A stretch of 64,000 nt of DNA from Amyloporia xantha (Eukaryota > Basidiomycota > Agaricomycetes > Polyporales > Adustoporiaceae). The position numbers and the translations under genes are program-made. The notes beneath the pieces are model-generated. The model saw nothing but the letters and a program-made list of their open reading frames with translations. It was not told the origin of the DNA and did no database searches. Each line of letters starts with the position of its first letter. Within the stretch, counting starts at the first letter, position 1. Positions 42,899 through 53,468 of the stretch are shown here, in pieces. The DNA lies in NCBI GenBank assembly GCA_036971615.1, contig JAYKKR010000014.1, forward strand, positions 496,001-560,000. Direction: 5' to 3'.

Positions 42899-45877
42899 TC
42901 ACCTTCTCTTTGATGGGCCTGCGGACGGCGCTGCAGACATGTGCTTGTGGGAAGCTGTTGATGATGCGGACACAGAGGCACTCTCATCCTCCGCAAGCCG
43001 AGACAAGACCCAACCAACGTCACTGACGGCGGCTTCCCATTCTAATATGTACTCATCAGGGAGCACCGACTGCCACCAAACTAGCGAAAGAAGGATGATG
43101 AGGAAGCCATTTTTTCCCGGTTTCTTGAGTACAGTCCAGCTGCCGGCACCATCAGTCGTCGGACGGCCATCAGGGGTAGTCTTCCGCCAGTCGGGTTGTA
43201 TCTTCCTCCACCAGGTCCACCACATTTCCGCGTAGCCTCTTTCACAAGTAATAGGGGGTATCTTCTCGAAAGCGCGGCGACCAAATTTCGTCCAGTGCGT
43301 TACCTGGGGGGGACAACTGTTGCTGTCAATCCCGTGGTTCTACGGAGGTAAGTATTACCCGACATACGCACGAAATGCCACATACTGATGTCCGCCATCC
43401 ATACAGGCGCTCCAGCACCGTCCACCATGCCACCGCCTTATTGAAATGCTCGCCAAGATCACGGCCCATCATCCAGGTGAAGGCCTCGTGCACCCAGTCT
43501 GGCCAACCGGTTGAATTGACAGCAGCGTCCGGAACCAAGCAAATAGGTGATACCTGCCGCGAGGCACCATGTGCAGGGCCTTCCGATGGCGTAGACGACG
43601 GGCCTGGAGCCTGCACCGCCGAGTCATCCACCTGCAGCAGGTGAGAGGCATGGACAGCGACATCTTCAAGATCTTCCACACTAGGACCAGCGTTTGGTTG
43701 GGCGAGATCTGAAGCAGGCGGCAGAACATTCTGTTGCTCGACGTCGTCAGGAGGGGACCGGACACTCTGTTGCCCGACGTCATCAGGAGGGAACCGAACG
43801 TTCTGTTGCTCGACGTCGTCAGGGGAAACTGGACGTTCTGTTGCTCGATGTCTTCAGGAGGGGACCGGACGTTTGCAATTCCACCATCTATCTCAGACAG
43901 CGGCACTTGCAGATGCTCCAATGGTAGGGGGGCATTGTCTCCCTGCAGGCGATCCACACGTTCGACACCCGCAGGAGGTATCAAGGCGTTGGAAGGTTGC
44001 ACCGCGGCTTCAGAGACAGTTGTCCGATTCAGCCGATTTCCAACAGGTGAGTGTGGCGAAGGCGAGGCATGGATAGAGGAGCGAGCACCGTCAGATAGGT
44101 TGATAGGAAGAGACTGTAAGAATGCTGCATTAGCAGCCATGTTGTTGAGGCGCTCCCTCTCGAATTCGGGCAAGTCAGCCAAGGAGCGCAATTCAGATTG
44201 TCTCTGCGACTCTTCCAGCGCTGAGAGCTTTGCGCGCAGAGCTGGGCCTAGATCCAAATCGTCCGCTGTCACCACCGGGAGTTGACGTGGCTGCTGTGCA
44301 TGCATTGGTGCCTCCACATGCCCGAGTGCCACGCGTGCCTCCTCATCCTCCACCTCCTCGCCCTCCACCTCATTGTTGCCTTCGTCGCCTTCCTCCCTGT
44401 CGCCATAGCCATAATCGTCACCCTCCCCAACGCCGAAGGCTGCCCCCTCCTCCTCCTCACTGGAGCTTTCGTCGTCGTCGTCAACCCTAGCCACCTGAGG
44501 TCGAGTGTGAGAAGCTTCTCCTCTCCCCTTTCCTTTCTGGCTGGCTGTACGAGGACCTGCGGAAGTGACCGTATGAGAGGATGATGACGATGCCACCGGA
44601 GTCTCGATCAATGCAGTCCCGGCTGCAGAGGGGGGAGACTGCATGCCAGCAGCCACTAGATACAGCTGCTGCATGAGTAGGGCAATTTTAAAAGAGAGAT
44701 AAGAGACTTACGGTCGGTTTTAAGAAGAAACTGCGAGAAAGAGGGTACAATATGGTTGAGAAATGTATGGGAGTCGTCTTGAGTCCAGGACAGCGGTACT
44801 TGGCCAATTGACTTGCCGGAATTGACACTGAGAATCGGGGCATAAGTTTCGAATGCCAGCAGGCCGAAAAAAAGGGTATAGACTTACGCTTTGATGAAGA
44901 AATTGACCTCGCCATCCCTCGGCGGCGCACCCACAAGCAACGTCACACAGGTGCCGGTATACTGCCCAATTAAATCCAGCAACGGCTGGACGACCTGTAC
45001 GAGATTCTGTCGAGCACTTTGGTAGCCGTTAGACACTGCGCAGTGGAATGCAGAAGTACGACTTACATCTCCTCGTCCTCCTCGATCCCGCTAGCCTCGG
45101 GCAGTAATCCTCCACGGTAGTCATCAAGCTCTTTCTGGTGCTCATCGTGCGCAGCTTGCTCTATCTCGCTCCTCATCTCGGCAGTCCTCATTGCGAGCAA
45201 TTCTCGCGCGATCTGGCCTCGGAAATTCAGGCTCTGCTGGGGGGGAAGCCCTGCAAAGGGCCATCTCTCCTCATAAACAGCGTTGACTTCATCCGCATAT
45301 TTCCCCATGAAATACTGCCATGGGGCCTTCATTCTCGGAGGAGGATCGCGTATGTTTTTGAGGGCAGTGAGAACGCTCTCCCATGGGTTTGCGGAGCGGC
45401 GCGTGTGCGTGTTCGAGCGATACCGGAGGTAGTTTTTGAGAGTCTGTAGTGTATGGTCAGCAAGCCGCCAGTGAGCAAAAGATAGCGACTCACGTCTTGC
45501 ATAGCCTTCACATACGCTCCCTTCTCTGCAAGCTGCTCCTCTGTCAACTCGGCATCGGGCTGAGTGACTGGCTGGTAAGAGGGGTTGTCCGGTTCTGTGT
45601 CCAGAGGCAATGGCCACGGATACATAGCCCAGTAATCAGCAAAGAGAGTCGACCAGAAATCCGAGCTGGCAGCCTTGCCACGAGCTTTGGCGGCCTGAAA
45701 GTCGGCGAGTCGGCCCAGAAGAAAAGTCTCGCGAGTACCGTGAATCTTGCCCTGGTTTCCAGCCTTTCCACCCTTCTTGGGCTTAGAACGGCGCGGTCGA
45801 CAGTTAGCACGAGGGGCCCCCATTGCAGCCAGGGAGAATGACCAACGGGCGGCGCCTAGTAGGACAGTGGTGGGCAT
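42899..45877 (-). CDS. Large acidic hypothetical protein carried by the KDZ element (frameshift in a repeat)
   Basis: Several exons form one gene resembling proteins often seen next to basidiomycete KDZ elements, function unknown. Exon 1 (45,877-45,494) starts MPTTVLLGAARWSFS, or MGAPRANCRPRRS further in, and is basic with SKPKKGGK. Exon 2 (from 45,443) has KAPWQYFMGKYADEVNAVY. Then come VQPLLDLIGQYTG and VNSGKSIGQVPLSWTQDD. A long Glu/Asp-rich exon (ESSSEEEEG) ends in 36-bp minisatellite repeats. The C-terminal block has AVNSTGWPDWVHEAFTWMMG and WRKIQPDWRK, closing with KKPGKNGFLIILLSLVWWQ and stop at 42,899. One minisatellite unit is 35 bp, which shifts the frame near 43,830; the downstream frame is still conserved-looking. 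The break may be real or a repeat error. Confidence 0.65.
43729..43871 (-). repeat. 36-bp coding minisatellite in the KDZ hypothetical gene
   Basis: Four units beginning ttctgttgctcgacgtc-like at 43,729, 43,765, 43,801 and 43,836. On the minus strand they encode a PPDDVEQQNVR-type repeat. The spacing is 36, 36 and 35 bp; the short unit (tcaggggaaactgg) causes a frameshift. Confidence 0.75.
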
Positions 45878-45957
45878 GCACCAGGCATCCTCGGTGTAGT
45901 CCGAGAATCATCACGTGTTGACGTGTTGACTTTCCAGTTCATTGACGACCTCTTTTC
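45878..45957. promoter_or_regulatory. Short bidirectional promoter within the KDZ element
   Basis: Only 80 bp separate the divergent starts at 45,877 (-) and 45,958 (+). It contains the paired string acgtgttgacgtgttgac (45,913-45,930). If the downstream MGAP start is used for the minus gene, the gap is about 130 bp. Confidence 0.5.
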
Positions 45958-46818
45958 ATGGCCGCCAACACAGACCCCCTGCTCGACGTGTTCGCAAGCC
46001 TCAATGTCGATGATCCGCGCCTTACTCCCCGTGGCGTCCGCCTGCCCGGAGAGAAGAACAAGATATATGTCATCTGGGAAGGCAGGGAGACTGGTCTTTT
46101 CTTGAATTGGTGAGCTTTCCAGTTTCGGAGAAGTCCCCTGCTCACCATCTGCCACAGGGGTACTGTCAAGGCCCTCACAGAAGGATGGTCAGGCGCGGCG
46201 TACAAGTCCTTTCGCGATCTGCATCAAGCACGCCGAGCGTTTGTGGATGGCCCTGAACATTATGTCCTCCCGCATGTTCGCCCTCCACCGCCCATGCCAC
46301 ATCACCCTCCAAGTGTACCAACGCCTCTCAGTGAATCGACATCTTCCGCTGCTTCGTCTTCAAACCATGCCTCCAACGATGCCCAACCTCAATGTCTGCC
46401 TCAATATGCTCGACATCTGCGTGGACACCCTGCTGCCCCTCATCGCCCTCCAAGTCCCGTCGTGCTGTATGCTCCCAGCGCTACAGCTTCGACCGAGCCA
46501 GAAGCCTCCAGCACTTCCCCACCACCAACCACGCCCGAGGCGTTGCCTCGCCAGCGTAGGCCGACTTGGGTCGTGGTCCGGGGAATCAAACCTGGTGTCT
46601 ACTTCGACCGGTAAGTGCATCCCTGCTCCCGGTATTTTTGCATGCCCTCATAAATGAACAGGTTGACAGCTATTGAATTGCTGGGGGCGAGTACATCATG
46701 CAAGATGCGCAAGTTTGATGACGACGCGAGCGCGAGGACGTACTTTATGGCTCAACAGCAGCTCGGTAAAGTAGCTGTAATCACGGACGTCGTCGCTGAC
46801 GGTGAGGACAGTGACTAG
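45958..46818 (+). CDS. Protein with two RNase H1 hybrid-binding (viroplasmin) domains, KDZ cargo
   Basis: Three exons join in phase: 45,958-46,109; 46,158-46,610; 46,662-46,818, giving 253 aa. Near the N-terminus (about residues 25-70) KIYVIWEGRETGLFLNW, then GWSGAAYKSFRDLHQARRAF matches the hybrid-binding domain of eukaryotic RNase H1 and caulimovirus viroplasmin (YvV..Gr..Gif..W...G..ga..KsF....A). A second, more diverged copy closes the protein: TWVVVRGIKPGVYFDRL, then CKMRKFDDDASARTYFMAQ. A Pro/Ser/Ala-rich linker of about 110 residues joins them. There is no RNase H nuclease domain. In RNase H1 this domain binds RNA:DNA hybrids and dsRNA, so a nucleic-acid-binding role for the transposon or host is inferred. 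Confidence 0.82.
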
Positions 46819-46981
46819 GTGCCAGCAGGCGTTGTCAGCTTCTCATTAGGGCTGTAGTGGGGCCATAGTTCTAGGTAGTGGACATGTAGCATTCGCACAA
46901 TATACTCTGTGCATTACCTAAAAAACGTCACAAGCGAGTTACACCGCGCGGACCACAAGTAAGCAAACAACAAGGTATGCA
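46819..46981. other. Convergent intergenic spacer in the KDZ element
   Basis: 163 bp between the stops of two convergent genes; nothing recognised. Confidence 0.4.
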
Positions 46982-47654
46982 CTAAGTACGCGTCTGGGCA
47001 AGCCACACCGCAAGGCACTGTGGAGACAGATTACATCCAGCTTCGAGCGCTTCAAGCCGCACTTCCACAGCCGCAATTTGCGAGCTTATTTTGAAGCTGA
47101 TGCCAGTGACCTGGCGCCAAACATTAGCGATGTCAGACTCCCGGAGCATGCGGAACGCCCTGCGTGCCACCCACGCCTGGATGTCATCTAAGATTTTGTC
47201 ACCGGCGGCAATCCAATCAGACTTGAAAGATATCCATGCGCGTAGCTCATCGGCGTTCTGCACCAGGTGAAACTCGTGCCAGAATTCGGCCATTGCTTGA
47301 TCGATGTTGTCATTATAACCCCACGTATGCAGGGCATCGGAAAGCCAAGTAGGTACTCCATCGCGAATGACGATAACCTCTACGGGGCTGCCACGAAATG
47401 AGCATGTTGAGTGTGAACGATGACGAGGCTGCTTACCGGTCGATATCACTGTTGCCTTTCACGTCCAGACCACGCGGAACTGCAGGGGCAGTAGATGGGC
47501 TTTGGGAACGACCAGACCTGTGAATACAGAGCAAAGCGGCGGAGTCAGATACGCTCAGCAAGAGCAATCCTTTTACTTACTTTTTCTTCTGATAGTACCT
47601 GTGGTTTCTGGCTGCTCGAGCAGCCTTACGCTCTTGAGGCGTGAGCGAACGCAT
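46982..47654 (-). CDS. Small hypothetical protein with a basic N-terminus, KDZ cargo
   Basis: Three exons are proposed: MRSLTPQERKAARAARNHRY.. from 47,654 to a GTAAGT donor near 47,583; RSGRSQSPSTAPAVPRGLD.. ending at a GTAAGC donor near 47,437; and VEVIVIRDGVPTWLSDALHT.. from about 47,387 to the stop at 46,982. The protein is about 200 aa. The start is rich in Arg/Lys/Ala and could contact nucleic acid. The rest is helical-looking (WHEFHLVQNADELRAW; QVTGISFKISSQIAAVEVRL) with no known domain. It lies between the viroplasmin-domain and TET/JBP genes. Confidence 0.55.
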
Positions 47655-47893
47655 CAGAGGAGGATGTAGAAGAAGCAGTAGTAAATATAGTTGAGAAGGC
47701 CAGATGTGACGAGGCGATGGTACAGGGCACGTAGGAGCAAGATGCAGGCAGACGTTTGATGTCCACGGTTGGCACGTGAGACATGTTGGAAAGACTCAAC
47801 AGTACGCACAGACCGTCTTACACACGTCTTACACGCGTCTTATTTTCGTCTTACATTCGTCTTATGCTCGTCTGACAATCTATTGCTCGAGTT
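47655..47893. promoter_or_regulatory. Spacer with short tandem strings in the KDZ element
   Basis: Between 47,811 and 47,876 a diverged 11-12-bp string of type cgtcttacacg repeats about five times (cgtcttacacacgtcttaca, then acgcgtcttat, ttcgtcttaca, ttcgtcttatg). It lies just past the TET/JBP stop and upstream of the small minus-strand gene. Confidence 0.55.
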
Positions 47894-49406
47894 CTAAGTA
47901 CATGCCATGAGGTCCGACCATTTGGACAGCATATCGAGTCCCTGACGCCACCTATTCAATCCAAACTCTACTTTTCCTCCCGCCGCCTCAAACGCCTTCT
48001 GTGACTGAAACCCGCATTCAACCCATCTGAACAGACCCCCTGCGGAAAACTGCGTGAAGGACATGCGCTGTTCATTCTCACGAATGCGTATATTTGAATG
48101 CAAAAGGAGGGCAGAGGGTATTAATATCGTAGCGCCGGGTGGAAATTCGATGACCAGCTTCAGGTCCCATAGCACCAAATGTCCTCCGAGTGCTGGGTTG
48201 AAGTTCCCTAACGCAGTGACTGTGCACCACCCCCACGGCAAGTTCTGATGGTCGGTATGTGGGTGACTAACCACGCAAGGGCCAAAGTTGAAACCGCCGG
48301 CGCCGAACGCGTTGTTTTCGAAGTTGAGCCGTAGCTGAGGGTCCCGTGTCTGTAGCCGCGATATCGTTTCCGCATAGTAGGCGTACAGTCGTGGCGCGAA
48401 CAGCTTGAGGGCGCCGTTGCCGAAGTTCGCGAGCCTGCGGACGTCTGGGTTATCAAGGAGGGAGTATAGACTTGCCAAGTTTTTGGCACTGTGCGTGAGA
48501 TTGCCGACTTTCTGCAGACGCGTTCAGAGAATTCATAGCGTCAATTGAGGGGCTACTCACTGTCTGTCCTCCGCCATACGAAATTCCCACAGAGAGCGCA
48601 GGATAGTTGCCTCTCCTATGCACCCTGCGCTTTTCCTCGAAGAATGAGCAATCGCTCGTGGCTCGCATGGCGTCGGCTGCTCGCGCCGCTACTTCATCCC
48701 AAGTAGAATCCCTCGGCTTGCCTGCCAGCACAGCGAAGACCCGGTCGTCCTTGTCTAACAGAGGTCGGCATTGCTGGCCGTCCCACTCGACGTACTCGAA
48801 GTCGGCGTGCTTGGCCAAGAATGTCGGTAGGTCCTCTTCTACGTAGTCCTCTGCCGTCTTCTCCAGGCGCCGTCCTATGAAGGCCGTCGAAGCCACTGGG
48901 ATGTCCTGCATTTCTAAAGACAGTGCTGTCGATTCTGCCTGCGTGTCTCCGATGCGCACCTCAAGATCTCGACGACACGCCTCGCCCAGCGCTGCAGTCA
49001 AGGGTGCTGGCACATAATATGTAGCAGCAGCCCGACGCCGCTTCACCGCTACAGCCTTGAGGTGAGTGTCGTTCTGCTGGCGTGCTGCGTCGCGGGCAGC
49101 CTTTCGACGTGCATGGCTACGGCGCTTCTGGTGGTACGCTTCCTTGGTGGCAGGTGGCGCAGGGGGCAGGTGCATGGATGCGCTAGGGATTCGACTGCTA
49201 GTAGCGTCTGCAGGGAGAGCAAGGGTGCCAACTGTCAGATCGTCGGGGTCGAGGGCTGGGAGGGCAGCATAGAAGTCCTCTCTCGCTACGGCGGTCTCTA
49301 GCTCTGCTGGCAGGTCGAAAGTCGGCGGTGCATAGAGCGGCTCTCCGAGTTGAAAGGACCACGGAGAATACTCCCTGCCTGAGCGCGTTGTGCGAGGTAG
49401 AGACAT
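47894..49406 (-). CDS. TET/JBP-family 2-oxoglutarate/Fe(II) dioxygenase, KDZ cargo
   Basis: TET/JBP enzymes oxidise 5-methylcytosine or thymine in DNA using Fe(II) and 2-oxoglutarate. Two exons, 49,406-48,561 and 48,511-47,894, join in phase for 487 aa. The N-terminal part is Arg/Ala-rich and probably DNA-contacting (KRRSHARRKAARDAARQQ). The catalytic domain spans the intron. It includes SVGISYGGGQT, FNFGPCVVSHPHTDHQNLPW with the iron-binding HxD, GHLVLWDLKLVIEFPPGATI, then LLHSN with the distal His, and ENEQRMSFTQFSAGGLFRW with the 2-oxoglutarate Arg. All expected ligands are present, so it is probably active. The start at MSLPRTTRSG is preferred; an in-frame ATG at 49,518 would add 37 residues. 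It is divergent from the transposase, as in other KDZ elements with TET/JBP genes. Confidence 0.9.
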
Positions 49407-49709
49407 TCCTGTAGAGTATGCGTGATTAGCGTTGGTCCATAATAGGTAATACGCGCCCTGCGCGATGCTGTGCTGTAGATGTGGTCCGGGTTCCAAAGTC
49501 GGATCCACGCTAGACATCACAGCACAGCACGGCAGGCACAAATAATGGTAACTCACTGTGTGCTGTGCGCAGGTCCGCCGTGCGTGTGCGGCCCTCATCG
49601 ACAGGTCGACAGGTGGCGGGGCCTTCCAGCCTGTATTCGCGTCCGCGTCCATGTCACGTGACATGGTTGGAACATCGCGTTCCCGGACTATCTTGCCAGC
49701 TGGTGCACC
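49407..49709. promoter_or_regulatory. Bidirectional promoter between TET/JBP and transposase genes
   Basis: 303 bp between divergent starts. It contains gtccatgtcacgtgacatgg (49,647-49,666), a near-perfect palindrome with a CACGTG-like core. Confidence 0.5.
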
Positions 49710-52700
49710 ATGTCGAAGAAGCGCAAGCGTGACACCGACGCTGCTGCCAGTGCCTCCGTGCAAGACTACCATTTCACACTGGCCGACCTCAATAAGCAGC
49801 CAGCCACTGACTTCACCGTTGACCGCTCATCAGTCGACCGACGCCGCTTCCTTCGACACGCGGACTCTGTATCACTATCCTCTACTCCATCGGCAACGCG
49901 CCCTCCCTCCCCTGTGCGCGAAGAAGGGGCCGCATTACCAGAGGGCGATGATATTGTTTACATGGAGGACTTAGGAGATTGTCCGGCCAGACGACATGAC
50001 AATTCTGTGAGTGCTTTGTGTAGTACGAATCCCATACTACGCGTGCTGATAATGGCCAGGACAATCCGATGTCCTCCTGGCTTCCCCTGAGAGATGAATT
50101 CCTCGATGAGCTGTGTCGTGCAGAGGGACGTGGTGACTTCTCTCAGTCCAACTGCCCCTGCTGTCCTTCCGGTACTCCTCCGCGTGTGGCCTCAATCCGG
50201 TGCATGGACTGTCTCACTGGGCCATTGCTGTGTGAGCCATGTGTCGTCACACGGCATCTGTGCTCCCCGCTGCACCGTGTCAAGGTGAGACTCATGCCAG
50301 AGACAATCGCGATTTACTCACAGTCTTTGTGTAGCGGTGGAATGGATATACCTTTGTTCACACTGCGTTGCGAGATCTCGGGCTCGTCATCCAGCTCGGA
50401 CATCCAGATGGGACAGCCTGCTGTTCTCCGCGCCAAACCCGTACAACGTTCACCGTCGTGCACACAAACGGCCTGCATGGTGTCTGCCTCAAGTTCTGTG
50501 CATGTGACAGGGCGGGATCTGTCGGTTCTCTCCGCCAGCAATTACTTCGCCGTGAACTCTATCCAGCTACGGTCACAGAGCCTGCAACGGCTTTCACGTT
50601 CCGCCTCCTGGAGCATTACCATATTCAAAGCGTCCAGGCAAAAATTTCCATGTACGACTACTACGAGGGCCTCGCCCGTGTCACGGACGGCTGTGGCCAG
50701 TTCAGACTGAAGAATCGCTATGCGGCGTTCATGCGCGTCGTCCATCAATGGCGACATCTCAAACTGCTCAAGCGGGGTGGGCGAGGTCATGAGCCGGCTG
50801 GTGTGAATGGGACGCGGCCAGGTGAACTTGCTGTAGAATGCCCTGCCTGTCCGATCCCTGGCATCAACCTGCCGAACAACTGGGAGGCAGTATCAGATGA
50901 TCTCCGATACCTCTATGCCCTCAATGTAGCAATTGATGCTTGCTTCCGGCTGAAGCGTCGGAATGTGTCAAGCAAGGCAAAGGACCCGGTTATTGGTGGT
51001 GGCTGGGCGTATTTTGTGGAGGATGAGGGCTACAAGTCCGAGATAGCTAAGCACCCGAATCAGGCTGAGGTAAGCCTTCTCTTTGTCTAGACGACTTGTC
51101 TGTTGATGTGTCATTCAGATATCAACATGCACTGAGCTCGCAGCATTGGATCATGCCAACACAAAGTACTCAAAGGGCTATGATGCAACGGGGGTCTGTG
51201 CAGCCATATGCGGGCGGCATGAATTCATGCTAAAGACAGGTGTCGGGGACCTTCAGAAGGGAGAGAGGTACGTAATACTAGCACCATCTTACCTACATGG
51301 CCTGACCAATTCCAAGATATGTGAACATTGATTATGTGTTTGCATCTGCTATGACCTATCACAAGCGCGTTTGCAAGACAGTGACATATGATATCGCATG
51401 TCAATGGTCGGTGCACCTGCTTGAGCGGCTCGAGTCTTTCCCCACACATCTGCAGATCCCACTTCCGGAGGGAACGATCGCCTATGCAATTCCAAAGCTG
51501 CACTGGTATGGGCATAAACGCAAGGATCACAACAAGTTCTCCCTTAATTACATGGAGGGTGTCGGACGGACTGACGGCGAGGGCATTGAGCGGCGCTGGT
51601 GGCAAATCCAGCCGATCGCCAACAGCACAAAGGGAATGGGGCCTGGTCTGAGACAGGGCATGCTGGATGATCAATGGGGTTATTCGAACTGGCGGAAGGT
51701 CATCACCTTAGGCAAGACACTGCAGTCGCGGCTGGTGAGGGCGCTGGACGCATTCGAGGAGCAAGACGAGATGTTCACTGTGTTTACGGCGTCGTTGCAG
51801 AAGGAGACAACAGAGGCTTGGGAGATGGAGGTCTCCGCATGGGAGGTTGACCGTACGCTGGCTGATCCGTATGAGAATCTGGTGTCAGGTAGGCCTCATG
51901 CTACTGGCGATGTGGCATTATCTCACGGATTGATTCAGGTCCTACCGAGGCACAGATTCGCCGCTCCATTGCTCAAGAAGAGCAGGCAGAGATCAGTGTT
52001 CGCTCGCTGCTCGTGCCTCGAGAAGTAAGTGAGGCAGCCTACCTCACCAACGCACTGGAGCTTGAAGATCGGCTGTAAGAGTTCACATTCTGGTTCTGTA
52101 CATCGAATATTGATTTGCCTGCAGTGTGCGTCTGCGGAAGGATGCCAAGAAGACGACTCCCACTCAGGAGCTGCACCTCGTTGAGCGAAGGACCGCTCTC
52201 TGGCGCAACATAAGCCGCCTGCGCGAGATCCAGGCCTTCTACATGCCTTGCGTTGGACGTTTGCTGGACAGTGGGACAGGTCTTGTGGATGCTGAACATG
52301 TCGAAGATGCCAACCTCCTGCTGCCATCGGAGCTCAGTCATGCTGAGCGTGCCACCGGTTGCTCAAGCTCATTGGCATCAAAGGAGGCCCGGCTGCGCGA
52401 GGCACAATGCCGTGACGCATTGGAAGATCTTCGCAACAAGTTACACGTCAAGGACCGCCTCCTGCAATACAAGCATGTCAATGTTCGGCACCAAGGCCCA
52501 AATACCCGCGCCCGCCAACAGCTAACCACACACCTTGACAAGATCACTGCATGCGCTGAGAAGTACCGTCGGGCACGAGGCGCCCTACTTCGTCTCACTA
52601 ATGGTGGTGCATGGCGAGAATTCAGGGTACTCAATGACGAGGACATTCAAGGAATGCAAGATGACGACCCAGACACTATGCGAAGAAGATCCAAGCGGAA

Positions 52701-53214
52701 GGGCCCAGTGGAGGGCCGTAAAAAAATTTCATGGATATGGATGGCAGCCGACGGCGGAGACGATGTAGCCCTCAATGCTGCCCTACGCATTGAGTGGCTG
52801 CGGGCCAGGGCACGAGTCAGGCGATGGGGAGAAGAAGTCAAACTGCTACCGGAGGAGATGCGGCGCGTGCTTGCATATTTTGAGTGGAAGTCGTGCTGGT
52901 GGAGAGGGAAGGCGGCCCTCAGGGTAGGTCTTGATCCCTGCCTGGAAGAAGGTCTATCTGCGTATGCAGAAGAGCAGGCTTCAATTTTCGATGGGCTGTG
53001 GCTGCAATTTTGTAAGGTATGGATTGATATCAGGGAGGAGGCAGGTGGTAGTTTGGAGCCTGAATGGCTTCTTAGTCCTGGCATTGCAGAGCTGTGCAGA
53101 ACTGACGGGGGCAACAACGAGGATGACGACGAGGATGCTGACAACATTGAGGCCCCGCGCAATTCCCTATTTGGGTATCCCGACGTTGAAGATCCTGCAG
53201 AGATGTATCTGTAG
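49710..53214 (+). CDS. CxC2-KDZ transposase
   Basis: Seven exons join in phase (49,710-50,006; 50,060-50,284; 50,335-51,069; 51,119-51,267; 51,317-51,888; 51,939-52,074; 52,125-53,214), giving 1067 aa. A basic start (MSKKRKRDTDAAASA) is followed at about residues 130-172 by the CxC2 cysteine cluster: CPCCPSGTPP, CMDC, CEPC and HLCSPLH. The KDZ catalytic region follows: ALDHANTKYSKGYDATGVC, TYDIACQWS near residue 495, and YMEGVGRTDGEGIERRWW near 555, which carry likely acidic catalytic residues. The C-terminal third is helical with an acidic tail (NNEDDDEDADNIEAP). No frameshift is present. It would cut and insert the element by recognising the inverted repeats; the stop lies about 75 bp inside the right repeat. 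Confidence 0.92.
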
Positions 53215-53289
53215 CACAGTACCCGAAATTTAATAAAATGCATGCGGATTAAGCTATTAAACAAGTGCTGCAGTGGTATTACTATATAC

Positions 53290-53461
53290 AGCACCAAGCC
53301 GTGATGCCGAACAGAGCCCACGGCGAAGGCTAGGAGCCCCGGAGGGCCCGGCAAAGACCCTGCAGATGATGCACCAGGGTGCAGGCAGATAGCCTGCCTG
53401 GTGCATAACGGGTCTGGGGGCTTATCCGCTGTTTGGTGCACCAGGTATACATAAGTTGGTG
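53290..53461 (-). repeat. Right terminal inverted repeat of the KDZ element
   Basis: Reverse complement begins CACCAACTTATGTA and then follows the left repeat with few differences, including the internal palindrome at 53,369-53,406. The outer terminal string CTTATGTA is identical in both ends. Confidence 0.9.
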
Positions 53462-53468
53462 GCCGACC
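53462..53468. repeat. Right target-site duplication of the KDZ element
   Basis: GCCGACC, identical to 42,447-42,453. The next base differs (A here, C at the left), so an 8-bp duplication would have one mismatch. Confidence 0.75.

Larger units (their letters stand above)
42454..53461. mobile_element. KDZ (Kyakuja-Dileera-Zisupton) DNA transposon with TET/JBP and accessory genes
   Basis: An 11,008-bp element bounded by inverted repeats of about 170 bp and a 7-bp duplication GCCGACC. It encodes a CxC2-KDZ transposase (+, right end), a TET/JBP dioxygenase (-), a double viroplasmin-domain protein (+), a small protein with a basic start (-) and a large acidic hypothetical protein (-). Co-residence of TET/JBP genes with KDZ transposases is known in mushroom-forming fungi, where both are greatly expanded. 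The transposase, TET/JBP and viroplasmin genes all splice into clean frames, so the copy looks recent. It sits inside an acyltransferase gene and splits it. Confidence 0.92.

Noticed and set aside
43375..44584. Several plus-strand frames within the KDZ element
   Set aside because: They mirror the acidic and repeat-rich exons of the minus-strand KDZ hypothetical gene and show no domain.
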